Numbered from the stretch's first letter, positions 44,298 through 56,309 are shown. The stretch is DNA of 64,000 bases from Sialis fuliginosa (GCA_961205875.1 OY540819.1:7380501-7444500), one strand, 5' to 3'. Notes: generated by a model from the letters alone, not told the origin. Numbers and translations are program-made.

Positions 44298-45739
44298 TGT
44301 ACGCTATTTTGTTCAGAAGCGATTTTACAAAGACAAAATAATGGTGAGTACCAATTTTCAGATCATTTTATTAGTATTGCTCGCTACGATAATTGTACTT
44401 TTTGATACATTAAAAATAATTATGTATCTATTTTATTAATGATAAATCTTACACAAAATTCATTGACTATAACAAAAAGTTGAATTATTTTGTTGTTATT
44501 AATACAGTGAAAAAAATTTACATTTTTTTACTAGATAGAAGTTTAGATTCAATAAAAAATATTTCCAAGAAAAATCGTCGGACTATATTCAGTGAAAGTG
44601 TAAAAACATGAAATTCAAAGAAACCTGAAACTCTGGCGCTGAACAAATTCGGCAGATAAAACTTTTAATGGATGTATGTGTTCTGTATGTTCATATGAAA
44701 AACTTCAGCTGCATTAAAATTTTAGCCTATGTTTTTTTAAACCACTTTAGCGAAACTTTACAAACCATCATGTTTGTCGATGAAATTCGATCACGCTATT
44801 ATTTGATATGTTTATCAAAAATTACTTTAAATATGTAAATGCATGCATATGTCTCCTCCTACACATTTCAATTTATCCCGAGTAAAACTATATTTGTATA
44901 GTTATTTGGTTCTTGGAATATTTTTTATGTCTTGATAATATTTTCAATGGAGGTGCGTAATGACTAATCTAAGCTAAAGAAAATCGGTTCAAATTATTAC
45001 TACACAAGCGTGGAATACAAGTTAGGTAATATAGATTTCTGTTATGATAGTCGATAAAACTGGTTTTAAATATAACCTAATAAATTTTATAAAGCTATCT
45101 TCTTGCCAAATTTCATAAGGATCGATTCAGCCGTAAAAATATAACAGACACGAAAATTTTCGTATTTGAAGAGGTAATATTTTAAATCTCCAAGTTTAAA
45201 TAATAAGTCGATTCCCATATATGGCTTTATAAAATAAAAATTCCTTAAAAAATCAAATCTAAAACAAAAGCAACTAGAATTTAAAAAAATGAAATCTGCA
45301 ATTTTGTTTAACGACTTTTTAAAGATACCCCGTAAGAAATTGTTTCCAATCTTCCATGCGGATAATGGAAAATATCCAAAAACAAAACTAGTTATCATAA
45401 ACCCCAGCTTGTGAACGGTTGATGTAATAATTTCAGCACAACGGTAGATTTATTTGGCAAACATATCTACAAATGTCCGTCGAGAATTTGATATACTAAC
45501 GTGTACCATTGATATTTGTGTAGCATGATCCGATTATTCAAATTATAACGTTATTAAACGGATGCAGAACTAAAATCAATACACGGAACAGGCGAAAATG
45601 TTGTCAGTTTTAAATAAATATCACGGATATTCTCGTCAATTCACTTAAGCTATGTCAATATGGATTAAGGATTATTATGGTCTGTTATAGATAAAAAATT
45701 AAAAGTTTAAATGTTAATGAACCATTATTATCTCTTATA
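44298..45739. other. Intergenic DNA, decayed retroposon module
   Basis: Around 45,100-45,160, CCAAATTTCATAAGGATCG and TTCAGCCGTAAAAATATAA match the 'cAAATTTCATcaaGATCGgTtcaGCcGT' module found in many insect RTE-type and related repeats. No boundaries. The 103-codon minus-strand frame overlapping it is therefore probably not a gene. Confidence 0.45.
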
Positions 45740-46393
45740 CAGTGATTTCCAAGTTGATTAAGCCATAGGAAATTTAACATAGGGACAATTAGAAATGTTG
45801 TAGTAGCCTTTGGTCAAATTTAACGATATATTATTGGTGCATTTTGAAATGCCGCCACAAAATTTTATAAAAATGTCATTAGTATTTTGTTTTCACTTTT
45901 GTATCTGTCAAAAATTACTAATATTTATTGTAATCACAGAATAATTAAAACATTATTCATTCTGATATTATAATTAACTAGTACACGATTAAAAAAAAAT
46001 TGTTATTTCTAAGTAAGAGATTTATTAAGCGTTGAATTTGAGAACTGACCAATACCATTGAGTAACAATATTTCATATTTCAAGCATAGGTAATAAAATT
46101 AAATAAAACATCCAAGATAAAATTACAATAGTATAATTAATTAATAGTTTAATTCGATACTTGCACCAATGAGTTACAAATTCTGCGATTAAAATGTTTT
46201 AATTATGATTATTTTCATGATTTTGACAGATATAAAATTGAAAACAAAATACTGATGACAATTTTATTAAATTTGGTGGCGGCATTTCAAAATGCACCAA
46301 TGACACATCGTTAAATTCGATCAAAGGTTACTACAACACTTCTAATTGTCCCATGTTAAATTTTCTATGGCTTAATCAATTTGGAATACACTG
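45740..46393. mobile_element. Foldback MITE family C, copy 2
   Basis: TA|CAGTGATTTCCAAGTTGATT and AATTTGGAATACACTG|TA, with arms matching copy 1 (GGAAATTTAACATAGGGAC, GCATTTTGAAATGCCGCC). The centre is longer than in copy 1 and itself partly self-complementary. Confidence 0.85.
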
Positions 46394-46486
46394 TATGGTA
46401 TTATTATTAATTTATTAGTTAAAAAGGGTTAAATATCGTGGTATTATTGAAAATCTATTTTATTTTAATATCTAAGGTTACTACTA

Positions 46487-46530
46487 CAATATTCATAGAT
46501 TATACTACTCCCTATAATCTATGAATATTG
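46487..46530. repeat. Perfect 18-bp hairpin
   Basis: CAATATTCATAGATTATA, an 8-nt loop CTACTCCC, then TATAATCTATGAATATTG. The perfect arms suggest recent origin; no element or RNA family recognised. Confidence 0.85.
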
Positions 46531-48150
46531 ACAAGAAATTGTAAGAAATATTGTAATCAAAAATAATTTTTACAAAAATAAAAATAAGAAGTATAAAATT
46601 ATTCTAATAACGACTTCAAACATATTTATAGCAACTGTTTAACACATATGTTTGTATTTTATCCACAGATAACAATAAAAACATATTTAGATATTACGAT
46701 ATACCAAAATAGATTTTTCATTAAATAACTTGGAATACAAAAACGATAAATAACTATAAAAATTGTACTAATACGTAATAGTTAAATACGTTATTTTATA
46801 GGGTCCTTATTTCTTACAACAAGTATACTATTTTTTCAATGATATCTATGTGTCGATCTATCAGTCAAAACCTTACGCATAAAGACATGAACTTTTTAAA
46901 TTGATATACGTGTATATTTGTATATGTTACGGCTAATATACATGAATATGATGTTATTACTAACATGCCTTAAATATAAATCTCTAATCGATTATGAAAT
47001 ACATATAATATGTAAATTTAACAGTCCAAGAGCTGATGACACATTTTCCTGATTCATGAAAAACGTTAATTCATGTGTTATGCATCATAAAAAATAAATT
47101 TTAACTCTCACACTCGGGGTAAAAGGGGTGTAATCCGTTTATGAATATTCAAAGAAAAAACCTATCTTTATATCTCCAGATATTAACTATTACATCGATG
47201 ATATCAAATATGTTTGGAAACCTCTCAATGATAGCAATATATTATCCCACTTGGGATTTTTTGATATAAAGTACCGTTGTGGAGGTTACATATATTTTAT
47301 TGTACAAATAATTTTTTTTAATTTATGTGAAAATATCTAATCTATCAGATTGGAATAAAAAATATCGATAAAAATAATAAAACAGTTTTAGTACCACTAT
47401 TCTACAATAGGTCAAAAATTATTAAACCGAAATTTTTATTTGGTAACATCAATGAAAATACAAATTTTATAAAAACATAATCAGTTAAAAAAATTATTTT
47501 AAATCCAATTCCATACAGGCATACATTCTCATATGAGAAAATAGTACATACATACTATTTTACATACGTATAATGTACATTTTCATTAACTATTATTAGT
47601 CTACAATACTCTATATCGGTATGAATTTGTAATATGATATCGCTTATTTAAATCATAAAATGAATTTATCATCAGCAATATATCATACATATAATTTAAT
47701 ATTGATGATGTTCAATCGAATAATACCAGATATTCACATTTGTCATTGATTTGAGTGCATATTAATCTAAGCTCTTGTTATTTCTATCTATGCAATTAGA
47801 GCTTCATACGAAACCGTCTTAAATCTTCACGAGGTAAGACTGTAAGTTACAAATTCAAGACAAGACAATATTTCCCTAGTTTAGAACTAAACTAAAATAA
47901 ATCGAATATAATGGGTTGTTTGAAAAGTTTGTATAGGAATTTTAAGTATGTATGGGGGATATAATCAGAGACAAAAGTAGGTAAGCTTTTAAAGTTCACA
48001 AATATATACGCTCTATATTTAGTTATAGAAGTTATAAATGACAAATTATAGCTAGAGTCGTTAACTTACATAATATATGAAGCTAATTTCCCTCCCAAAT
48101 GACTATTTAAAGATTTTACTACATTATAATAAATTATTTGACATTGGTTA
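46531..48150. other. No feature seen
   Basis: A+T-rich; a possible 34-bp exon-like segment near 47,793-47,832 is too weak to annotate. Confidence 0.5.
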
Positions 48151-48432
48151 AGTTCACGACTGACCAAAAACAGTGAACAACGAGCTTTGATTGGCTGATT
48201 CATGGAATTTCTGGTGGAATGTACCAGTGTTCTGGCAGAAACGCTCAACATGAAGTGAACATAAAAGTTCTTTGGTTAGCCTGGTCACTAGTTTCTATCT
48301 CTTTCTAGTTACTTCTTTCTCAACTCCATACACGATTAAAAAATGACATTCTTTTAATTTCTAGTACATTCCACCAGAAATTCCATGAATCAACCAATCA
48401 AAGCTCGTTGTTCCGTTTTTTGTCAGACGTGA
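48151..48432. mobile_element. Short foldback element
   Basis: GTTCACGACTGACCAAAAAC...GAGCTTTGATTGGCTGATTC pairs with its inverse at 48,363-48,432; the arms are about 70-75 bp with few mismatches, the loop about 135 bp. No target duplication could be fixed. Confidence 0.7.
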
Positions 48433-48671
48433 ACGCTCCCATTGACTACGCGATTGATTTAACTCAACAAATTTAAAAAAATATTACTTGTGTTATCTAC
48501 ATATAATTGCAAATTAATAAATATAGTTCATATATGTATAGTAAATATAACAAGAATTGATATTGATTATTACTTATTGACTTAGATATCAGTTTTGGCA
48601 ATGATGTAAACATATTCAGTTTGGTAAATAGAACTGTCAATCTATAATAGAATATTTTGATATTCTATTAT

Positions 48672-49133
48672 TCATGTACATTTAATTGTACTATAGTAGA
48701 ACAACATTATTATCTGTCGGTCGGGGCAATCAATGGTCAATACTGTCTCCTTACATTTTTTCCCAATACGAGTTTTTTCCCCAAACGCGCATAGAGTGCC
48801 TACCAATTTATTGAGAGCAGTTTTTATTATTGTGTGGTTATTACTGAAACTGTCACTTTTGAATGAAGAGTACCTTTGTACAAAATTTGTCTCCAATTTT
48901 CTTTAAAAAAACAATTACTTTTTGTTTCAATAATTTATTGTCTATAAGAAAATTTTATGAGTAAAATAAATGATCATCTGAGGGTGTAAGCTTAATTGAG
49001 TTAGACAAGCAAGTTGCAACAATTTTTGCTGGGTCTGCAGAAACATGAGGCCTGGCACTTTATCTTCCGCCATTTTTAAAATCACATCCGTAAACAACAC
49101 TCTACGAATACGCTTAAACTTTGTTCTAAACAA
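48672..49133 (-). pseudogene. Possible decayed transposase N-terminal region
   Basis: Two minus-strand frames, 48,942-49,133 and 48,672-48,896, lie in line but in different phases, as if one gene had frameshifted. The second has FSNNHTIIKTALNKLVGTL, which resembles the helix-turn-helix spacing of insect Tc1/mariner-like transposases (SNHTI...K). No DDE part or element ends could be assigned. The similarity is by eye only and the call is tentative. Confidence 0.25.
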
Positions 49134-49156
49134 AACGTTACCGTTCAGAACATATA

Positions 49157-50146
49157 CCGGGTGTTAAAACGTTTACCGTTTAAGATAAAAGTTAGTCATT
49201 TTGAAGGAGGTAACATCATTAAATTTTTAATTTTATTTGTAATTTTTTTTATAGTTTTTCGAACGGTAACTTTATTTTGCTTCCTCGCAATATCGAAGAT
49301 ACGAGAAGCTATGTGATGGTTTCAGATTGAGACAAAAAAAAAGTTCTCCAATTTTAAAATTTTAAATTGATTTATCCGTTTCACGTCAAGACAAACACTT
49401 TTCGTTCCATGTTGTCTGTCTGTCCATTTGTCCGTCCGTCTCTCCCCTAAATTCTTGTCACACGCATAACTCATGAACGTCTGAACCGATATTATTGAAA
49501 CTTGGTCGGATGGTTGGGTTTGGTTTAAGGACGGTCCCATTTCAAAATCATCAAAATCGTGTGTAAGGGGGAGGGGTGACACCCCAAAATATTTCTTTTT
49601 TTTTGTCAAGATATCTCAAGAACGATACATGTTACGAGAAAATTTTATAGAATATTTTTGTAGAGCATTAAATTTCCTATAATATGGGTCTACTACGTTT
49701 GTTGTAAAATATTCCCTTACAAAGATTTATCTCAATTTATTTTAAAAATTCGTGTTTTGGTTTTCTAAATTGATATTTGATTGGATATATTAAATGTCAT
49801 TTTGACGTTTTAAATGTTATTTTGGCGTTTTAAATGTCACTTTGACGTTTTAAATGTCATTTTGACATTTGCATAAATTTAGATTTAGATTGAAATTGTC
49901 AAAAAATTAAAAATAAATGAAAAAATATTCAAAAATATTCGAACTAAGATTTTTTAGTAAAATTTGTATAAAAATTAAATGGTTAACCAATGCCAGGCAA
50001 TTTATCTGAACACTATCGGTTTTAGTGAATTTAGGACGAGGAAGCACTGTGCCAGATGTTTTTTTAAAGGAGGACTTAATTTAATTATTAATAATAATTA
50101 ATCCGAGGTGAGTAAAAATTCGTAAAGTTTTATTTTGAACACCCAA
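49157..50146. mobile_element. TA-target MITE split by family R copy 2
   Basis: TA|CCGGGTGTTAAAACG at the left and GTTTTATTTTGAACACCCAA|TA at the right form a weak inverted pair. The family R copy sits between them. The pairing covers about 15 bp with mismatches. Confidence 0.45.
49276..50066 (-). mobile_element. Retroposon-like family R, long copy 2
   Basis: Collinear with copy 1 (18,797-19,606) almost throughout, including the 20-bp array and the far end GACGAGGAAGCACTGTGC. A TTTACTTGG segment of copy 1 is missing before CAGATGTTTTT. High similarity to copy 1 suggests recent amplification. The 95-codon frame is the extended equivalent of copy 1's 68-codon frame. Confidence 0.7.
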
Positions 50147-51139
50147 TATCTTATAAGTTTATATTTGGCGCGACACATTTACGCAACTTTCTCTTGGAAA
50201 TCTCATCTACGAACTTTTCGAACAGCCTGATAGAACATCGCGTATAACTATAATATCAATCAATACGTACTTCTTTGTGTGGTAAGATGTATCTGAAATA
50301 ATTGTTTACATATATAGATAAGAACCACAGATACTTTATTGTACGTTAGCAAATATTTAATACTATATCAATAATTCATAGAAATAGCCACTCTTGTTTG
50401 ACGAAGGACGTATGGTATAAATCTATACATACAAACAGAATCGACTCAACTGATAGAATTGAAATCGAACTGGTCGTCACAAAGAATACATATATGTATA
50501 CAAAAAAACATATATATACTTGTTCACATATAAAAATAAATCGTGTGATTGGGAATTGGTCAATAAGAGAATGCTGGAAAATAATTTTAGAATTTCAGGT
50601 TCTTTATCTCAATTCCAATTTCGACATAATTTTACCTGTATCGTATTTTTGATTGTTTTTTTTCTTTGTCGACGAAATGAATGTTTTAAATTCACATAAT
50701 TATAAATAGTATGAGGATTGAGTTGTTAGGACACCACCAGGAAACAAAAAAAAACATTTATGATACTAGAATTACATTAAATGTATTTAAAATAATTTTT
50801 ATATTAAAATAAGTACATTAATTAATATTTAAGATGTAACATCTAAGATGTCTGGGTTTCATGACTACTGTCTGCCTTGATCAGGGCAATTCCTTTTCCC
50901 TACGATAATCCATGTGAGATTATAATTGGTTGCGTAGAAAAATCAATGACAAATAAAGAAATACCTAAAAAAAAAGATTATCTATTTATTAATTGTTTAG
51001 TAACTTAAAATTATACATTATGAAAAAGTCCTATTCATTTTGATAAATTAATTTTTTGCATCTAATTAACAAAAAACTTTATAATTTAGATATATTTCCA
51101 ATAAATAGTTTTAATAATAATTTAACTGATTATTCTTTA
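50147..51139. other. No gene supported
   Basis: A+T-rich; the 84-codon frame at 50,398 has no motif or splice support. Confidence 0.45.
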
Positions 51140-51141
51140 GT

Positions 51142-51184
51142 TGCTTCCTTGCCATATCAAAGAAACGAGAAGCATTGTGATTTT
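51142..51184 (-). mobile_element. Retroposon-like family R, copy 5 (minimal)
   Basis: Only TGCTTCCTTGCCATATC, AAAGAAACGAGAAGC and TTGTGA remain, i.e. about 40 bp of the shared end. Confidence 0.5.
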
Positions 51185-51245
51185 TTTTTATTTGTTGCTA
51201 TTCTGTTTAAATGACTAAAATCAACATTTTCTAACAATAATTAAT

Positions 51246-51262
51246 GTTAGTTACGCCACTGG
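51246..51262 (-). mobile_element. Isolated hAT-like end
   Basis: TTAGTTACGCCACTG, i.e. CAGTGGCGTAAC on the minus strand. Similar TACGTCACTGG words occur near 52,015 and 59,222. No partner ends. Confidence 0.3.
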
Positions 51263-51594
51263 TCTCGCATATATTTTTTTCATTACATTGAAAATCTTAT
51301 TTAATACATAAAATACACCGTATTTGATTCAAGTTTGGCGTTACCTCCTCCTTTAGACAAATTTTCAAACAAAATTGATTTGATTTTTAGTTTATCACGT
51401 ATTTATTTGTGGAAAATTTTAGTTTGTTCAGTTATGAAGCTTCGTTGACTCGAAATTTTCCATTTTTTAGCGATTTCGATAAAAAATAAATATTAACAGC
51501 CAGAAGTTATTTTAAGAAAATTTTTCATATGAAAATACATTTTTTTTGTTCTACACTTACACTTTTTTATACTTTTCTTTATATTATATTCTAT

Positions 51595-51895
51595 CACACC
51601 AACAAGTGTGTTATTTTTTCAATATAGCTCTAAGTGAATAGTACTCCAAAAAGTGTGTTAGTAAATATTATATGTGTCATTTCAACACACTCAAGTGTGT
51701 AAATAATATTTTTGGTTATGATTTACAAATTATTTTTTACACACCAGAGAGTGTTTTACACTTTTAAGACGGATAAACGTGTCAATTGTAAAGATCAAAT
51801 GTGTAAACTAACACACTTAATCTTGACTACATACTTATGTGTGTATAATAATACACTCATATGTGTTTTGTAACACATTTTGGTGTGTTTTTAAC
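51595..51895. repeat. Cluster of GTGTG/CACAC words
   Basis: About 300 bp hold some sixteen GTGTG, CACAC or close variants, in both orientations at irregular 10-40-bp spacing (AAGTGTGTTA, AACACACTCAAGTGTGTAA, AACACACTTAATC, GGTGTGTTTTT). This is not a simple microsatellite. It could be subterminal repeats of an unrecognised transposon or a cluster of binding sites. Confidence 0.5.
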
Positions 51896-52014
51896 AAACT
51901 AGCATTTGCAGTGCACAAATTAGCTTTTACAATAATTGCAGTTTTCATTTTTGGAAGTTCAGAAACAAGCTACAACTACAAACTAAAATAACCCCTGTCA
52001 ACATTAATATAAGT

Positions 52015-52190
52015 ACGTCACTGGATTCGCGCACATGTTTGATTACAGCGGACACCACGTTTGGGTTCGGCCAAGTCAGAAGGATTTGGCTCCGTTCCAA
52101 ATAAAGGCCACTTTGCACCATCCCTGCCACGGGGGAGATTAGAGAACTACCGCAGCGCGTATCCAATATAGAGGTAAAATAAAAGTTATA
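52015..52190. repeat. GC-rich patch, probable transposon fragment
   Basis: TACGTCACTGG at one side resembles a hAT end. The rest (GGTTCGGCCAAGTCAG, CCCTGCCACGGGGGAG, CCGCAGCGCGTATCC) is unlike the surroundings. The 73-codon frame here is not recognised. No duplications were found. Confidence 0.35.
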
Positions 52191-52322
52191 TCGTGTGGTA
52201 TCGTTAATACAGTCTGTGACGAAACTTTATAAACTATCTCTTTAATTACTGTTGTGGCGCATATTATTACTTTAAATGATGCAAATTAAAATTTACTTTA
52301 TTAGTAGTACGATTGGATATTC

Positions 52323-53516
52323 CAGGGCTGGCCAGCCTGCGATCTATGGACCGCATGCGGCCCGCCGAGCCCTTTTGTGCGGCCCGCGATCACATTTGAA
52401 CAAATTATATTTAATAATGTTTTTTTTAAGTATCGGATTATTTAAAATGCCTGAAACTGGTTTTATTTTTCCATTGTTTTCTTTAAAATAACATTTAAAA
52501 TATTGTTTTATTTATGTTTTATAGCTTAACTAAAAATTTTAGTTTGTTAAAAATTTTCGTTGTAATTGCCATATTTTTCTTAATTTATTATGTTTTGTGT
52601 GCATTGGTGTTGAATTTAGGGTATATGGGGGTGCGGGTCGTAAACGTAAGCTATTTTCTTTTTTTGATATTCGTGTATTTTAATGTTTAAATACCTGTGA
52701 TTTAAAAGAAAAATTAGATGAAATATAATGAAAATTATTATTTATAAAGTATGTTAAGTTATGATGTTCCTTCTAATTTTCTTATTTTTAAATTGATTTT
52801 TCTATGAAATGTTAAAATTTGAAGCAGCATGAAATATGACTAAAAAATTTTAAATTTTAGATTTCGTTAAAAGTACTTTTTTGTATAGAAAATGTAGAGA
52901 AAAGTTGTAATTTTCAAACCGCAGGTCTGTTTCTCAAACTGTTTTCGAGATATACCCTCTCAAAGTTTCAGTTTTTATTAAATTTTGGGGAAAAATAGCC
53001 ATAACTTTTGAACGCTAGTGTCAAAATCTATATAATTATATTTATAACATTTCAAAATCAGACAAAAAATTTTGGCCAAAAATCGACATTTTTGAATTTT
53101 TTCGATTTTTGCGATTTTTTTTTTGTAGTTTTGAAGAATTTTACCTGTTATTATATAGATTTTTACACGATGATTTCAAATTTGTCAACTAAAATCAATT
53201 TCAACCACGCGTTCAAAAGTTATAGCTATTTTTCTCCAAAATTTTGATAAAACTGAAACATTGAGACGCCATATCTTGAAAACGGTTTGAGATACAGATC
53301 TGCGGTTTAAAAATTTTGACTTTTCACATTATTTTCTATCAAATTACATAGTTTTAATTTTACTTTTCATAGAAAAATTTCAACCATTCATAGAAATATT
53401 AACTTGAATACATACAAAAGTTAATTTATAACATGATATATTAAATTTTGTCACGAGCGTGAATAATTTTAGGTTGTCTTTACGGCCCGTGGAGCAATTT
53501 TGGTTGGTCAGGCCTG
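52323..53516. mobile_element. 1.2-kb hAT element
   Basis: Ends CAGGGCTGGCCAGCC and GGTTGGTCAGGCCTG, flanked by GGATATTC / GAATATTC (7 of 8 bp). It has the subterminal GCGGCCCGC and ACGGCCCGTGG blocks typical of this hAT group. The interior (about 52,880-53,340) is a long imperfect inverted repeat (TTTGAACGC..., GTTCAAAAGTTATAGC). No transposase frame. Confidence 0.85.
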
Positions 53517-53524
53517 GAATATTC

Positions 53525-53858
53525 GATTAATTTGTAGATATTACATTACATAATACTTTGTACCATTATACCTATATAGGTATAAACATTAAAAAAAAAA
53601 TATTAGTAATTATTATTATATATTCCCAAGTAAAGAAACCGTCATTGCAAAAGTAATATATTAAAATTTTTTGTACAATTTAATTTGATTGTCCCGGTCT
53701 TGTCTCGTCAAAATTTCAAATAGTTCCATCTCGATCTCGTCTTGACAAAAAGAGTCATACCTTACATTTAAAAAGTAGGGCAGAATCCATTAAAATTATA
53801 TTTGTTTTAGATCTGTAAGTAAAGTTGTCTTCAAAAAAATTGTTGAAAATTTCTGTAT
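53525..53858. other. No feature seen
   Basis: A+T-rich spacer downstream of the broken frame. Confidence 0.45.
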
Positions 53859-54170
53859 TTAGTTTCCCAGTATTTTAAATTTAGTATAAACGTCTTTCGT
53901 TGAAAGTGAATGTGTTTTAGCCAGTATATTAATAACATAAAACGCCATGCTGCCAATCTCGCGCGGTACAGATGTCCTTATCAGAAACGCACAACGTCGT
54001 TTTGATTCTATTTCCGAAGTGAAAGAAATGGGTTTCAGAGATGGTTCTTTTATAAGTCATTCTCGACGGTTACAGAAGCCACAAAAGCGGTCGTACACAT
54101 TCTTTATTCTTTCTTTATCGCTCGCTTGCATAACTTCAATAATATTTTCTAGTGTCGTGAAACCAACCAT
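53859..54170 (-). pseudogene. Broken coding sequence, one in-frame stop
   Basis: From ATG (54,170) to TAA (53,859) the minus strand reads 103 sense or near-sense codons with a single TGA at codon 38. The composition is clearly richer in G+C than the flanks. The peptide starts MVGFTTLENIIEVMQASDKE, contains FCGFCNRRE just before the stop, and continues with KRRCAFLIRTSVPREIG and a YTKFKILGN end. The CxxC pair and charge pattern look protein-like. I do not recognise the family. It may be a transposon gene relic or a processed pseudogene; readthrough is possible but unsupported. Confidence 0.45.
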
Positions 54171-54452
54171 GCCTTAAAAAAGAATTTATCATCAACTTTT
54201 TTTTTTTGAAATGTTACTTTTATGTTTTCATTTACAGTTCGTTCAATTTTTACTTTTTATTTTATATTGATTTTAATATTATTATTGGCAGCATATTTTC
54301 ATTTAATACAATTTTATTTGTTTGTTACACATTCGATAATTATATGTATATACATTAATACCAGATTATTTGAAATAAAATGAGTAAGGGAGAAGGGGGC
54401 ACATTGGAACATTTTTTAACCTGGAGTTCTTATTTATTGAAGAAATCATTTA

Positions 54453-54892
54453 CAGTAGAACTCCTATAAGTTCTAAGCTACGGGACAAAAAATTCTCGGA
54501 ATTAGAACTTACAGGGTACCCCTTCTGTCACAATACCGATCTAATGAAATGAGATGGAAATAGCTTTATCTCTCTCTCTCACACTTTACTCAGAGCGATC
54601 TAACATAACTCCCTGGTGGTAAAATTTGTAAAGTTCTCTGACAGTTCATAATTTGTAATAAGAAAAAGGTATAGTGACTATATATTTGAGTTTTATTTGA
54701 AAACTAATGTAAGTATTTGATTACATATTGTTTTTTTCGTCTGTTTAATAACGTTGTACGTATATTTCCATTTATATAATTGTAAAACCACTTTAATAAT
54801 TATTTTCTCACCGTTTGCGCATGCGTAAGGAGTGAGGGAAACAACTTTTCCTAATTCGAACTTAAAGGGTTCGAACTTATAGAAGTCCAATG
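54453..54892. mobile_element. pogo/Tigger-type MITE
   Basis: TA|CAGTAGAACTCCTATAAG at the left; GAACTTATAGAAGTCCAATG at the right is its diverged inverse. AATTAGAACTTACAGGG and AATTCGAACTTAAAGGG form inner inverted words. The right TA is lost. Confidence 0.6.
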
Positions 54893-55253
54893 TTTTATCG
54901 AAAATGTACAAAAGTGCCCCACAAGAGGGGCAGTAAAGGTCATAAAATAATGTTTTAATTAGGCATTAAAAAAATAATTATAAGTAAACTAAAATAATTA
55001 GTAAATTCTGTAGTAACATAAGCAAATGGAAAACATTTTATTTACAATAAATAATGTTTTTATAATTTATTTTATAATCCAGACTACCATTTGGTTAACA
55101 CTGTCCAACAGTGACCCGTATTTTTGTCCCAAAGTACCCCGACTGAAAACTGTTAATAAAAACCTCTATCAACTTTTTTTTGGGTAGGTTTAACGAATAA
55201 TCGACACTACTAAAGTACAGCATAACATTACATGTTTTTAACATGTTTAATAA

Positions 55254-56270
55254 CACCGGCACACAAAAAAAATTAAGAAGAATGTGCATTTGACCGGACC
55301 TACCTACGGGTACGTATTTTGGTCCGCTGAATCCGAATTCGAGGTCAGTTTGACCCCTACACCCTCGAAATTTCGAGAAAACTTCGAAAATCCGTAAAAA
55401 TGATGAAAATCGGCAGTTTTAATGATAAAAAATTTTTTTGGAACTGAACTAAGCGTGATTTTCATGTATTTCGATCCGCTGAATATGAATCGAAACTTTA
55501 TTGAGACCACGAGCCATTTCAAATGTGAAAAAATCACACAAAACTCTCGAAAATTCCGAAAAAAAATGAAGAAAAAAAAAAGAGAAGTACCCGAAGAAAA
55601 TCGTAAACGAAAGAGGAATCCACTACGAAGATCATTTGAGGATAAAAGAGTGCGATACAAACGAAGGAAAGTTTAGGATTCGTAAAAATCATTTATTTCT
55701 ATCTTTTTATGTCTTGTGTTTTTCACAGATTTCAAGTTATTTGCTATATCTACGTTATAGAGTATTTATTTTAGGCATTAAATCATGTTCAATCAATTTT
55801 TTTTCTGTTATGAATGGTAATTTTTACAATTTTTTCGAATTTTTCCAGCTTTAGAGGGTGAATAGACAAAAAAAATTAAGATGCGAATTGAAGACATCAA
55901 AAGATATAAAATTTTATCTGAATTGGACCAGAAAAAGTTTTTTTTATCATGAAAACTATATTTTTTCGGAATTTTCGAGAGTTTTGTGTGATTTTTCACA
56001 TTTGAAATGGCTCGTGGTCTCAATAAAGTTTCGATTCATATTCAGCGGATCGAAATACATGAAAATCACGCTTAGTTTAGTTCCAAAAAATTTTTTTATC
56101 ATTAAAACTGCCGATTTTCATCATTTTTACGGTTTTTCGAAGTTTTCTCGAAATTTCGAGGGTGTAGGGGTCAAACTGACCTCGAATTCGGATTCAGCGG
56201 ACCAAAATACGTACCCGTAGGTAGGTCCGGTCAAATGCACATTCTACTTAATTTTTTTTGTGTGCCGGTG
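55254..56270. mobile_element. 1-kb foldback element with TAA duplication
   Basis: CACCGGCACACAAAAAAAAT at 55,254 and its inverse ending CGGTG at 56,270, flanked by TAA on both sides. The arms are about 315 bp (to about 55,570 and from about 55,955) and nearly identical; a centre of about 385 bp has its own weaker pairing. The 3-bp TAA target fits PIF/Harbinger-type elements, which is an inference. The 118- and 120-codon frames on opposite strands end in the same peptide because they read the two arms. Confidence 0.88.
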
Positions 56271-56309
56271 TAATGATTCTAGAATCCAAAATTTCCCACT
56301 GTGCCCCAC

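Larger units (their letters stand above)
54387..56309. mobile_element. Possible composite TA-target element with GGGGCAC words
   Basis: Starts TA|AGGGAGAAGGGGGCACATTG; near 56,290-56,309 lies CCCACTGTGCCCCACG, a poor inverse. Inner words GTGCCCCAC and GGGGCAG occur near 54,915. The layout resembles the elements at 3,231 and 25,177. It holds the pogo-type MITE and the 1-kb foldback. Boundaries are uncertain. Confidence 0.35.

Noticed and set aside
44319-44345. 27-bp exon-like segment before GTGAGTACC
   Set aside because: Starts 24 bp after a MITE end, with a poor acceptor and no partner exon.
45087-45398. 103-codon minus-strand frame
   Set aside because: Overlaps an insect retroposon-type AAATTTCATAAGGATCG module and is Phe/Ile/Lys-rich; no motif or splice support.
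47793-47832. 34-bp segment between CAATTAG and CGAG|GTAAGA
   Set aside because: Possible micro-exon, but the acceptor is weak and similar chance hits are expected in 64 kb.
18904-49609. Similar peptide frames (SPLPLT.DFDDFEMGPS) in two family R copies
   Set aside because: Both copies are homologous repeats; the third copy is frameshifted and stopped at the same place, so there is no sign of coding constraint.
55304-56220. 118- and 120-codon frames on opposite strands
   Set aside because: They read the two arms of one foldback element and share a C-terminus for that reason; they are not genes.
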